Positions 10,413 through 22,552 of a stretch of 33,718 nt of DNA are shown in pieces. Position 1 is the stretch's first letter. Each line of letters starts with the position of its first letter. Source of the DNA: Lenisia limosa (Eukaryota; Breviatea); NCBI GenBank assembly GCA_001655205.1, contig LPNZ01008983.1, positions 1-33,718 of the forward strand. Reading direction: 5' to 3'. Position numbers and translations under genes: made by a program. Under the pieces are notes generated by a model. The model was given only the letters and a program-made list of their open reading frames with translations, ran no database searches and had not been told where the DNA came from.

Positions 10413-13400
10413 ATGCTTTGGTTTTTTGTCTGCTTGGCATTATTGAGTTCAGCCTTTGCTGATACTCCTGCTGATTGCCACAGTGATCTCGTAGGCTTAA
10501 CTCATGGGATATGTGGATGTATTGCAGAGCCTTGTATATGCCTCGTCATATCTTTGTCACACCTCTCAGCTTATTGGTAAATGGACAGTCAAGATGACTA
10601 CGCCTCGCTTTGACCGCTATATCAACTGCTCCATGGTTTCAGAGGTGAGTTCGGTCCGGTGCCAACTGTCCCAGCCATCGCCGAACTCGGTTGTGAAATG
10701 ATTGGGGGAGTAATAAGGTTGTGAAATGATTGGAGTAATAAGGTTGTGAAATGATTGGGAGTAATAAGTATGATTATTATATATTTCTGGTCAGTATACT
10801 TGAATTGCAGTTTAGTATGCGTGTTACCCATGTACAGTTAGTATCCCCTCTAACAATCCAAGAGTCAAATGAGCGAGTCTGCTGACGTCTGGTTTTACCC
10901 CCCTTCCACTGTCCACTCCGTGGAGCTTGGCTCTGGGTATGATTGGTGTCTGTGACAACCTTTTTGTTCTTGAAACGGGTTTTTTTTTTATTATATTTTT
11001 AGCTTCTTCACTTCTGTCTACAACCAAGGTTTCGAGACCCGTTTTGAGAAGCTTTCGTTCTTCGCTTTCTTCCCGTAAGCAATGTTGCCTATTTATATGC
11101 TTTTTGTTATGCCCCCCCTCCCCTAATGAATTGAATCTTAGCGAACTTATAATCACCCCTCCTCTTATCCTCTGGGAGATTGAGTGATAGAGATCAAGTT
11201 GATCTTACACCACAGTTGGGAAGTCCAGCCAGATGGCAACGTCACCTCTTTCTGTGACCACACGCTCCATGGTTCTTTCCACAAGAATGATGTATGTTTG
11301 TGGATAAATTATCAAGCGTCACATGTGATATTGTGGGTTTAGACAACATAATCTCATTGAGTTCCGAGGATGCTCTCCTGTTGGTTGTTCTGTCCACATT
11401 TCTTCCTGTTGTACTAAAACCTGATTGGCAATAATAACCAGATCAACACCGACAACTATGGCTGCTTTATTATGACCCACGAGTCTTCAACCCCTGAAAC
11501 TGAGAAAAAGTGAGCACGGCTATACGCTAAGCATGACCCAATCAAATTGACTTCTTCAGGGTGACAGCGATCCGCAAGACCCACCAAAATGCCCCCGCCG
11601 CCGTGCCCATGCCCAACGCCCATGTGGTATGTTTCTTTTGTTGCCATTTTATGTTTTCATATAAAACATAGGGGTTCTCGTTCTAGATTAATCTGTTCTG
11701 TTAAACCACTGACACATCCAGACTTTCAGAACATCAGTAGACTACCTTGAGAAATTGGAGGACGCCTCAGACCTCTTCACAGTCAAGGCGTACGACTGGA
11801 TGCAAGGCCTTAAGGGCTCAGCTGTATGGGGGGAGTGAAGAAGAAGTAGGAATCGATAATCACTCTGATGAACAATTAACGAAAACAAAAGTCCCAATAA
11901 TTGTATTTTGTGGCCAAGGAGCTAATTCATCTTAGATTCATGCCCTTGCTGGAGGCAAGCGTCGCACTTTCACTCCACCTAAGGCCCTCAAGTCCAACCC
12001 CAAGGTAGGTGTGAGGCCTGTGACTAGCCAATATCATATGTATACTATTAGTTGTCGTACGTAGATAATGATGTGATTATGCTGATAGATAATTTCGCTG
12101 AAGTTGCCTCCTGCATCTTGTCATTACCCATTAGCCTGAAGGCCTCCCTACCTCCTTCGACTGGCGTGACGTTGACGGAGACAGCTACGTCATCCCTGTT
12201 CGCAACCAGGAACATTGCGGGTGGGTGGTTATTGGGGTGACCTGAGAAAAAATACGAAAGCTGTACGTAAATAATTGACGTGATGGTGTGGACCGCTTAT
12301 GCCTGATCTCTCATTTGGGGGAGATATGCATATATAGTATGACTTTCGGCACAATCATATATCTTGCCTAGTCAGTTCTATGAATGATTATATGATATAT
12401 TATACATATATGTATGATATGTGTAACCTTTCAGTTCCTGCTACACTTACGGGTCTACCTCTGCTCTCTCCGATCGTATCAAGTACTTTAGAAAAGTGGG
12501 AGTGGTGCTTTCTCCTCTTTTTAGCCTATGTTTCCTTTCTTTCAGACATTACATTAAGAGTCTAACCAGTACTCCCCTCTTTGCAAGTTAAGAGTCTAAC
12601 CATCGCAGCAAGACACCGTCTTTGCAACTCAGCAAATTGTGTCATGCTCCAGCCTCAGCCAGGGGTGCAACGGAGGATTCCCCTACCTTGTTGGGCGTTA
12701 TGTCAAGGTGGGAGTCAAGCTGATAGCATTTGAATGACCGAATGGCCTCAGTTAGTCCTTTGTACTGCATCATATACAATACCAAGCAACACAATACTCT
12801 ATTTTGAACAGCCCCTTGACACCTAGGACTATGGCCTTGACCCTGAGACCTGCTTCCCCTACCAAGCTGCTGACGTCCCCTGTGACTACTCTTGTGACGC
12901 ACAGAAGACCTTTGTCAAGGACTATTACTATATTGGTAGGGATGGGGTAGATTTCAGGTTCCAATCCGTGTAAAAAAGACCTTTGGATGTGTGACAACAG
13001 TCCATCTTAACTCCTTTCGCCAGGCGGCTACTATGGCGGCTGCAGCGCTGAAGCTATGATGGCTGAAATCTTCCAAAAGGGCCCTATTGCTATTTCCTTC
13101 GAGGTCACTGATAACTTCATGCATGTGGGCCTGGGATCCTCCCATGACAAATGATATTGTATTTATTGATCCAATATTCATTTCCCTTATTCATGCTGTG
13201 TTGCTTAGCCTGCAGTGATTGATACCTTGGGTTTTTTTTGTTTTCACCGAATTTTACTCCCTCCCAGTATCGTGGCGGTATTTACATTGAACAAACTGGT
13301 GTCAAGGCTCCTGTAACTTTCTTTGAGGTTTGCTTTCTTCTTCCTTTCTGGAGGTACCTTGGTTATCTCTTATTGTCCAGGAAACCAACCACATTGTTGA

Positions 13401-13631
13401 GATTGTTGGATGGGGAGAGGAGAATGGAGTGCCTTACTGGTCCTGCAAGAATTCCTGGGGTAGGCAGCGGAAATACAGTGATCAAGAATACTGCACATTG
13501 TTAAAATATATCACATGCTATTGATTCACCACGCAGGTACATCCTGGGGAGAAGGAGGATACTTCCGCATTCGTCGAGGCACAGATGAGCTTGCTATTGA
13601 GTCCATGGCAGTCGGCTTCGACCTGTTCTAA
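10413..13631 (+). CDS. CTSC: Cathepsin C (dipeptidyl peptidase I), papain-family cysteine protease
   Basis: Seventeen exons give a full-length protease: 10413-10490, 10570-10644, 10863-10936, 11003-11074, 11216-11291, 11442-11509, 11560-11626, 11722-11823, 11936-12004, 12135-12220, 12435-12495, 12609-12707, 12837-12935, 13024-13124, 13268-13327, 13381-13459, 13537-13631. A signal peptide ([16 protein letters not shown]) is followed by DTPADC, so cleavage would leave the N-terminal Asp that in animal cathepsin C binds the substrate amino terminus and restricts the enzyme to dipeptide removal. The exclusion domain follows ([36 protein letters not shown]), then the propeptide ([15 protein letters not shown]). 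The papain domain starts [12 protein letters not shown]. The catalytic Cys is in NQEHCGSCYTYGS (split between exons 10 and 11), His in [10 protein letters not shown] and Asn in CKNSWG. The C-terminus has [13 protein letters not shown]. The expected site is lysosomal or secreted. Introns carry minisatellite and AT-rich repeats. Confidence 0.94.
10689..10767. repeat. Three-copy 25-28 bp tandem repeat in a cathepsin C intron
   Basis: Three direct copies start GGTTGTGAAATGATTGG and end AGTAATAA, at 10689-10716 (28 bp), 10717-10741 (25 bp) and 10742-10767 (26 bp). The copies differ only in the length of the central G run (5, 2 and 3 G). The array lies in the intron between exons 2 and 3 of cathepsin C. 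Confidence 0.9.
12300..12425. repeat. AT-rich TATCATAT-type repeat cluster in a cathepsin C intron
   Basis: This intron stretch between exons 10 and 11 is full of short overlapping palindromic words (ATATATAGTAT, ATCATATATC, ATGATTATATGATATATTATACATATATG). The same vocabulary recurs in introns and spacers of most other genes here, for example 1320-1450, 3627-3665, 5878-5940, 15130-15185 and 15960-16045. Confidence 0.6.
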
Positions 13632-14532
13632 GCTTCTTATGTTTTGTTTTTTGCTTCTCTTTGTTGATGAAGTAAACTATTATTACATTTTTACATGATG
13701 AGTTTTTCTTCCATTTCTACCAACCTCAAACTACTCCAAATCAAATTGCAATACCCATGCATGCATGATGCAGGGGAGTTGTCGGAATAACCCATCCCAA
13801 ATAAAGTAATACTGAAACACAATCTGGCAGTCCATGCGGCCGGAATACCTATGAATTCCTTTTGGTTTTAGCGCTCTTCCAAGCGCTCTCCTCACTCTTC
13901 TGGCTGCTATTTACCGTTATACCGTTATAATTGTGTTGTTGTAACGTGGATACAGATGCGGTATTAATAAGATATCATCGATCAGATTATCTTGAGATTA
14001 TCAGAGATCAGCAGGGTGTTGAGTTTTTGAGGTTGTCATAGCGTTGTATTCATCATCAGTTATTCCTTCATTTATTATTTCAATTTCACTTTCAAGGATA
14101 AATGTAGGGGTAATTGCAGAGGTTCGGGGGATAGTGTGGGTAGGTTTACGTGATTTGTAATTGGATTGCTGAAACAAGAGCTATCAATTCAAATTGAATA
14201 GTCTTCCGCCTTCTCCAAGCCTTCTGCTTTGATTCATCACCACAGGTATATATATAGTATTGGGGGNNNNNNNNNNNNNNNNNNNNNNNNNNNNNNNNNN
14301 NNNNNNNNNNNNNNNNNNNNNNNNNNNNNNNNNNNNNNNNNNNNNNNNNNNNNNNNNNNNNNNNNNNNNNNNNNNNNNNNNNNNNNNNGTTCGATTGGTG
14401 GCTTCTAAGCGTGTTAGGAACATAATAAAATGGGAAGAATAATTCGCCCAATCATTTGCCTACAACTCTGTGCTCCAGCATACCATTGATTCATAGTTTG
14501 CTACCAATACAGGAAATATTTAAATATTATTA
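13632..14532. other. Convergent intergenic region, no gene recognised
   Basis: About 900 bp lie between the cathepsin C stop and the stop of the REJ/GPS gene. AATAAA at 13800-13805 could serve cathepsin C. Short direct repeats (AGCGCTCT twice near 13870-13890, CCGTTATA twice near 13913-13928) and one N gap at 14267-14388 preceded by a G run were seen. No ORF with coding character was found. Confidence 0.55.
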
Positions 14533-17500
14533 TTATGTAACCCAATAGTTTCCAGTTGAAGGTCCATAATTCAGCCCACCAAGGGTATCGAGGTCCTGCC
14601 ATCCGCCACTCGGGTGCCTCCTTTTCTTTTTGCAGAGACAGAGAGTCGCCGCACCTACGTTGTTATTTATTCGGTCTGACGCAGCCATATAAATGATGTA
14701 ATGTTCCTGATGTCTCCACAACCATCCGGCAGCCTACCAGCCAAGCCAAGACCGGTGACGACGGCCAAGATGAGGGCCAAGCTCAACTCCTTCGAGTCGC
14801 CTTCCTCCGTCTCCGTCACCTGTGTCGTCAACGACAGTGCCAACCAAACGATAGTTCATTTGGAGAGACATCCACCTCTTTCTCAATAGAGTTATTATCT
14901 TCTCCAATTATTCAGAGTGTTTTTATCAAGAACATGAAATCCATACCTCAATGATACTGAAGACTGAAAGCCGGGCTGGAGCGATAGCAGTGCACGTGAC
15001 ACCCCTGTGTTTGGACACCTCGGTGCTGACCCCGGCTTGGGTCCACGCGGCTCCCTAGAAGGGAATAAGGAACAAAATTAAAGTCATAAATGAGGACGTA
15101 CTATGTTCATTTTTGACTTGGGTCATCGATATAACACTATGTACTATCATATCATATGTAGTATATCATGCGTCATCATGATATTTTCCATAATGGGCAG
15201 GTTTGTTCGGTGATCAAATGTGCTCCACCCTTATGGCTCACTTTCAGCTGTTTGCATGCGTGGCTCTCGCCAAACCTCGGCTGCTCCAGGCCAAAGATCG
15301 TGACCTCCACCTCTACGCCGGACTCATGGGTGAACACGTCAACCTGGGGGTAAGAGATTATCAAGAACATGAAATAGTGAAACAGACCATCCTAATTACT
15401 TGAGAAAAAGGAGAGAGCGTGAGATTAAACTATAAAGAAAGCCCGTGAAGGAGCTTGGTAGCACCAGCACAGTACAGACCTGGACTGGCGAGGTGGGGGC
15501 AATCTCATCATCAGGAGTCTGAATGGACGTTTGGACAACCTGCAGACGGATATCGCTACTGCGCGAGTGGCCCTCTTTTTCAGCCTCAATCTGCAGCATA
15601 ACGATGGATCAAGTTTTAAACGTGATAAATCGTTCTCAGACAATCTGAAAAGTACAAGCAACACTCCACTAGAAGCTTTGACCCCCCTCCCACGTGTACG
15701 ATATCCGAAAGTTGGAACTCATCAATCTCGCCGTGTCCAAACGCGGCCGCAGCAATGTTCTTGGGGGTAAGATGAGGTGCTAGGCTATCCCAATCTACAC
15801 GAAAATGAAGACAAGATGATGATATGAAACAATTGCGACAGGGGATATTGTCTTCAAAGTTGCTGAACGAATGAATAGGTGTAGATTCAGAGCACTAGCA
15901 TCAGAATGGATGCTAAAAGAAGACGATACTTTACGAGTGAGACAGAGTAGTAAGATCTGATACATACAATATAATATATCATATCAGAGAAAATATAATA
16001 ATGATAAAATATATCATATACTACTATACTATGCTATAGTCTATCACATGCAAGATGGCAGGCCAACCAAGTTAGATGCGACAATGACAACGTCATCTCC
16101 AGCCACTGATCCCATAAGGGCTTGGCTCGCGGACCTGAGGACGATGATGGCGTCTTCTTGCTCCATTTCGGTGATCTTTGTGGCCTAAACAGCTCAGAGA
16201 AATGGTGAGAATAAAAGCCAGTTATATGATCAAGGGGAAGTAATTAAGGCCTCTTGACTTTATACTTCATCGGTGTTGTATACCTTGATGAGATGGTCAA
16301 CTGCACCAACGGTTGCCACCACGGAGTCATGCTCGTCACCTTTACGGTTATCACTTTTCAAGGCTCAAAGAAAACCTGAATATGGTGTTCGAATGTTCAA
16401 TAGGTTAAATGAAGGAGATTCTTTTTTTTATTTAGTGTTCCTTGCGATATTCCTACCAGGAGGGTACTTAAGCTCTTTCATCAGCTTTAAAATTTTGGGA
16501 CGAAGGTTCTCATTTCTTAAAGGGTGAAAATAATTATGAATACAGTGCAGCAATGGCAGATAGGTTGCATAAGGCCAAAGTTCTAGCCTGTGTACTAAGG
16601 ATAATGCCTATTAATAACATCACACCCTCCATTTCTGCCTTACAGGCTCCACCCACACAGCTTTCTTGACCAGCTTATTGAATATCCGATTTTACCTCAA
16701 GGTACTCATGGCGAGTCTTGTGACCAGGTCGAATCTCAGGGTGTCGGTGGTTGGCGTGGTTGTGATCAAGTCCAGAGCCTTGGCCTAATGTAGTATGAGG
16801 CAAAAGTTGGTGGAAAATTACTAACTTGCCATTATATCAGTGGTCTTTGATGATTCAAACCAGCAACTCTTCCATCATGTAGATATGATATGCACTCTAT
16901 CCCGCGATCTTAGATTGGCCCCCATCAAACCTGGACATCAAGAAACTGCTTTGAAAGAGCGTTGGGTCCGGTGAGAGCTGCCAGAGCCATGTCAAGGGCA
17001 TTTAGGATGGCCACTTCACTGCCGGCGGCGTCAAGGGTCTGGAGAATCTGGGGGGGGGGGTGTCACGGACTATCTCAAAATAACTCTACTGGCTGGTGAG
17101 AAAAAGTCACAAGAAAACTTCGCTGAAGCCCATTTACACAACCAGGACATCCAACCTCGGTCGCAGGAGGGGCAGTGGTGTCCTTGAGACCCGTCATGCT
17201 GCGACAGCGCGATTTGTGGAGATCTTGCTCGGTGTATGCCGTGACGCAGAACGTGACGTTGCCCTCGGGTATCTTGGTGATGACGTGGTTTTTTTCCGAC
17301 GATGCTATCATCATTTCGGGGTAGGGCTCGTGGTGGATCGTGAAGTCATAACACAAGGGGTTGCCCAAGGGGTCAAACCAGTTTTCGGCCGTAACGCGAA
17401 CATTGTCGACAGAAGCATGGGCATATTCAGGGCTGAACAGCAGAGTGCCGACCGCAGGTTCCATAGCAAAGGGAAGGGCGTGGGATTTCGTTGCCACCTG

Positions 17501-20500
17501 GCCTGTCGTGATACTCTTTGCGTGACACGTGACCTCGAGTTGCGTCCATGTTTGGTTGAAGGGGGGCTGCAGGGTGATGGAGTTGGTGTCGCTGGTGAAA
17601 GGGGTCTTTGGGGTATCCCAAGAGAAGACCGAGTCGGTATCGGAAGCCGAAATGAACTGAACTGGTGTGTTTCTTCCGACAACAGCACCCTCAGGGACCG
17701 TGGTGAATGTGATGACAGGGACATGGCCGCGGGTGAAGCTGATGACGACCTGTGCAGTGCCACGACGCCCGACCGAAGGTGCCTTGACGGAAATGGTGAA
17801 GGTTACACGGTCGTTATCGTTGAACGTGTCGGCAGGGATATGAAGACTGTATTGTCAACAGAAAATACAAGGGCAATTTACATATATATATATGTATGTG
17901 TTCTAATACTGCGTTTATCAACTTATGAAAACTCATTGTGACATTATTTGTACTAACTTGTTGGTATGTAATATACAGTACATATTATGACAAAGTCCCG
18001 AAAGGCCCACTCCTTCTCTTCAGGCAGGGTGGCGCAGAAGTCGGCTCCACAGGTCCACTTGTAGGTGGCGTCGTTAGGAATGGCCTCGGTCGAAACGTTG
18101 AGGGTGATGTCCTTAGCAATGTACTGCGAAACTACCGGTGATCCGTCGCCGATTTGGATGGTGATGGGCGGCTACAGGTTTGAGGGTCCACACTATTTGG
18201 AAATGTAGTCTTTCATTACAATTGAAACACAAGTGCAAAATACTCCAACATATCAGAATATCCTTCCAACCTGCAGCGAGTGATGGACAGGAAGTTGGAC
18301 GGTTTTTGAGAACATGCCCTTGTGAACAGCGGTAGCGGTAACATAGGCTGTTTGGCCCTCAGGAAGGGCAGTGATGTTGACGGTGGCGTTGAAACGGTTT
18401 TCGTTCATGAGCAAGTAAGGGACACTTGAGTCCCAGAGCATGATAACGTCTGACGTGGTTATTACAATAGCGGGGGGGGGGGTCATTCATACTCCGACAA
18501 CTTTGTCTTTATTTTTAAATATCATATTATACACAGTATGACTTATCAATTGTATTGAAAACATCTGTCGTGTTGATATTGACAATGTCAGTCGGTATCG
18601 GCGCAATTCATTACTTCCCATTGCGACAAACCTTCGGAAGAGGCACATTCAAACATGGCCAGGGAGACCCCGATATCAGAATCGACAACAATGTCGAATG
18701 GTGAAACCTGGGGGGTTACAAGTTCCTAGTTGGTACCAAAATGGGTTGGGAAGTCAGAGGGGAAAGGCATACTCAGCAATAGCGTCACAACGGAATTATC
18801 CATGAACAAGTTGCGTTTTATGCTGAAGTAGAACCACTATCAAGGAGTCGGCAGCCAACCTGGTTGAACTCTAGTGCCAGTATCGTGATTTCGCGAAGGG
18901 AGGATGCCGAGGCAGTCAAATGGGCACCAAAGAACGGAACAGAAGCCGTAGCCTGTATTAATATCAGGACCGTTTGGGTTAATTTGAGGAAAGCATGGAG
19001 TAAAACATGGATATCTGATCACAATTGAGTGAACTCCCTTGCCCAAACAGTTCAACACCTTGGGATAAATGGTAGAAACGTAAATATTGAAAACAGCCAC
19101 TCAAATGCCCACTTTCAGGTTGGAAAACGTGACCGCATCAAACGAGGGAAGGGCAGTAGTGAATGGAGCCGTGAAGACCGTGGTGTTGGCAACGGTGGAG
19201 GTCCAGTTGGCAGCCTGGGTGGTCCAAAGGTCGGAACGGTCGACAGTGAGTGTCGCGTTCGTTGCTACGTCGCAGGCAGGGAATGAAAACGGGAGGGTCA
19301 GTGTGACTGTGGGGGGAACGACAGCCTCAAATCCCTCAATAATAACAGGGGAAGTGACGTTGACCGGTGTTGCCGTGCCCCAGACCTGACACGAGTCAAA
19401 GACGTTCATGAAGCTGAAGGCCTTCATCTTGGCCAAATCAAGCTCGTCAGCCCGCACAGTCAGCTCAAAGGAAGTTGCCGGGGTCTGTAACGCAAACATA
19501 CGCGCGTTTGCGCCAAACAGAGACGCGATTGTGGCGTTGCTGAGCGCACTGAGATAGGCCGGGCCGGTGATATTGAGGGCAATTGAGTAGGCGTCTGTGA
19601 AGGAGGCGGACAGTTCCAATACTTCGCCGGCGGGGTTGCAACCTTCGTTGTTACGAGATGATGAAGTATGCACAGATCCAATGAACAAAATATCCTTCAG
19701 TATGCCGGATGATATCAAAAAACAAATGAGAAATGAAAAAATCACGAACAACCCCAACCTGGAGACACGTTTGCTGAGAAGACGCCAGCAGGATTGATGC
19801 GAATGCCGAAGCCAGCACCATACGCGTCGGTGCCGAAGACTGACACACAGCCAAGGTCAAACTCATAGTAGCGGTGAAGGGCCTTAACTTGCCCCCGGAC
19901 AAACGTCCCGTTTTCAGCAAGGTACAGCCCGAAGTTGGTGGAGCAGTTGGTGAGCTCGAAGGCGCATCCCGAGCAACCAATCGAAACATTGACAATCGGG
20001 TCGAAGTGCGAGTTGATCATAAAGAAGTCCATTGGAGCCTTGGCTGCAGGGAAGTTGCCGAGATACTGCGGGATATTGCCGACATGCAGCGCGGCCTCGA
20101 GCCCGTTGTTAGTGATGTCCAAGCTGAAAGAGTGGCGGTCTCCTGAAGTAATGAACGTTTTAGTGTCGTTAGCTTCAATGCTGATCTTGATCTCGAGTGT
20201 GGTGTTGAGGACAGCTGTTTCGTCCCATGTCAGCTCTATTGACGACACAATAGCGTCAATATCTTCGACAGCCATGACGTCAGCAAACTCAGTTGCAAAA
20301 GCACTATTGGCCACCTTGAAGAGCCCATCAAAGCCCGGAATGGTGATGGCAATCTTGACGGGAAGAAGGGCACTAACGGTCTCGAGAACGCAGTGAATCT
20401 CGGGGCTGAGCTTGACGGTTACGTTGGAGCGACTCTCAACGACAAAGCCTCTAGTGGGCGTCGTCAAATGGAACGAGTTGGGGGCGTTACCCCAGGTTCC

Positions 20501-22268
20501 ACTGAGGAAGGGAAGGTCCACGCTGAGGATCTTGGAGCTGCCAACGGCATGGATACCGGCACTAGCGAGGATTCGGCACTGGAATGTAACGTCAGCGAAG
20601 TCGGCGAAGGGATGCACCCCAGCCTTGATGACCGGAATGCGGAGCTCCGTTGCTGAGCTCCAGACGGGGAGGCCAAAGAGACTGGCGTAGGTGGCCTGGG
20701 GGGGGGGNNNNNNNNNNNNNNNNNNNNNNNNNNNNNNNNNNNNNNNNNNNNNNNNNNNNNNNNNNNNNNNNNNNNNNNNNNNNNNNNNNNNNNNNNNNNN
20801 NNNNGGCGGGATTAACACCCAACCTAGGGTTGTGAAAGAGAAAAACTGCTAAAACACTCTCATATTGGATATCTCGTTTACGGTGAAGAAATCCGGCAAC
20901 AGTACTGCCCACATACACGATCCTGGAGGCACGTGAGATCAGCCTTCGTGACTGGGGGTTTGTTGGTGTCGGTGTCAAAGGTGATCTAGAGACATGAAGG
21001 CTTTCCATCATCCTATCTGATGGTCCTAGTTTCAATGCTTGACTTTCAAAAAATCTTGTATCAATTGGCTGAGAACAATCGTGCAACTTCCAATATTGTG
21101 ATCCTTATTCAGTATCCATCATATCATAATNNNNNNNNNNNNNNNNNNNNNNNNNNNNNNNNNNNNNNNNNNNNNNNNNNNNNNNNNNNNNNNNNNNNNN
21201 NNNNNNNNNNNNNNNNNNNNNNNNNNNNNNNNNGCCGTAACGTTGACCACAACGCCTGGTCCAGGTGGGGGTGGTGCAGGAGTGAAGAACTCGGCTATAC
21301 AGTCAACAAAGACCACTTTCTGAACAGTTTTGTGGAATTGGAAAACATTAGGCATACCATCTCTTGAGGTGTTGGCTGCTTTGTTGTGGACAAGCACCGT
21401 AAAGACATAGTACTCGCCAAGAACAATAGTATAGTCCACGGAATCGGAAGAGACATTGAAGCCAACAGGGGATATTAGGGTGTTGTTGACGTAGAGACCT
21501 GGTTAATAAAAACAAGACCAAGAACATCTTATCATGATACCAGTTTCCCTACTAACCTCCTTCAATAAGAGTGTGGGGAGAAGCAGAAGACTTGACAGAA
21601 ATGGTCGCATTAGTCTGGTCATTTCCACTGAAGGGTGATTACCTATATAAGGGAAATTGAAAGGAGTATTTGTGTGAGCATTATTCCTGATAAAGCTGGA
21701 CCAGTATTCACTACTCCTGAACGCAATATATCAAGATAATAATGATTGTCAAAGAAAAACTGAATATCATGGTAGTCAGGCACGAAACCCCAACCCTTAC
21801 TCATAGAGAATATCAAGATGGTCAATGTACAGGGTCTGGGAAGGCACCACATCAAGGAAGGCCTCAAGAACCGTCTTCTCCGTTGTATTTGATCCAATTG
21901 AGTAGATCTCAGCCGAAATGTCAACACCGTATACAATCGCATCTGTGTTGTTTAGGAAGAAGTTGTAGTAGTCGAGCGTGTCTGTGACAATGACGGTGGT
22001 ATTGGTGCCAGGAACGGCTACTGCATGGGTTTCATTCCAGATGCCTTCTGAAGAGGAAAAGGAGTAATCAACAAAGAAGTCATTTCCTTCGATTTGGGCT
22101 GCCGTAAGATTATAGTTTAAAGTTGCCTCATTGATGGTGACAGAAAGATCAGCGCAAGCTGGAGAGTAAGAGAGTTCGAACTGCAATACCGTAGGTTCTA
22201 TATCACATACCATTTAGAAAGATGGCTGCAAAGAAGAAGGAGAAGGCGACTAGCGCGCCTTGCCTCAT
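14533..22268 (-). CDS. Single-pass surface glycoprotein with REJ-like region and GPS-like motif
   Basis: A large gene read leftward. ATG at 22268 opens a signal peptide (MRQGALVAFSFFFAAIFLN). Long ectodomain exons at 22197-21801, 20707-19762, about 19650-19117, 18454-18275 and about 17840-17155 are rich in N-glycosylation sequons. A Pro linker (TPAPPPPGPG) lies near 21265. ATYKWTCGADFCATLP (about 18040) followed by GTLLFSPEYAHASVDNVRVT and ENWFDPLGNPLCYDF (about 17420-17340) resembles REJ regions of polycystin-1 and sea-urchin egg-jelly receptors. Small exons from 17047 to 15260 match the helical and beta layout of a GAIN domain. Exon 15054-14947 (GAAWTQAGVSTEV, VTCTAIAPARLSVF) is GPS-like, but Arg stands where the cleavage His is expected. 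Exons 14819-14738 and 14654-14533 give one membrane helix (LALILAVVTGLGLAGAATLC), then KKKRR and a tail of about 30 residues. Gaps at 20708-20804 and 21131-21233 interrupt it. A receptor or adhesion role is inferred. Confidence 0.75.
15960..16045. repeat. AT-rich palindromic repeat in an intron of the REJ/GPS gene
   Basis: The stretch is made of overlapping TATCATAT, ATATGATA and ACTATACTATGC words and has no coding potential. It belongs to the dispersed AT-rich family also seen at 1320-1450 and 12300-12425. Confidence 0.6.
20708..20804. other. Assembly gap inside the REJ/GPS gene
   Basis: 97 N directly follow a run of G (plus strand) at the upstream edge of the largest exon, so the start of that exon is not visible. 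The frames printed across this gap and the gap at 21131-21233 are not reliable. Confidence 0.95.
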
Positions 22269-22552
22269 CTTTCCTTTTGTTGAAAAAAAAATCTGTTTGT
22301 TTTCGATCCCTTAATTAACCTTCTTAACACAATATAGAAAGATTATGGGTCATTAGAGGATGATTGACGGATGGACGATTTTCAAAATTGATTTTATATA
22401 TTATTTTCCTAGGGCTTTTACCACTCTTCCATCCATAAACGGCAGTGTTCGCGCAGTTTTCGGGTTTTCGGGTTTTTTTTTGAAGGTACTTTACAAAATT
22501 GTTCCAAAGAGAAGGCACTAGAAATCAAGTTAATTATTGTACCGAGGCGAAG
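22269..22552. promoter_or_regulatory. Bidirectional promoter region, REJ/GPS gene / PH-ankyrin gene
   Basis: 284 bp lie between two divergent start codons. The spacer is AT-rich at both ends (TTAATTAACC near 22311, ATTTTATATATTATTTT near 22391) with a GC-richer middle (GGCAGTGTTCGCGCAG at 22441-22456) followed by two copies of TTTTCGGG. The promoter role is inferred from layout. Confidence 0.5.

Noticed and set aside
17096-17941. 281-codon open frame on the plus strand
   Set aside because: It lies antisense to the REJ-like exon of the minus-strand gene, which has sequons, REJ-like residues and splice sites. The plus-strand product is Arg/Asp-rich with no recognisable domain.
19742-20818. 358-residue continuous protein from 20818
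   Set aside because: The printed frame crosses the N gap 20708-20804, so its first part is not real sequence. Only about 20707-19762 was used as an exon.
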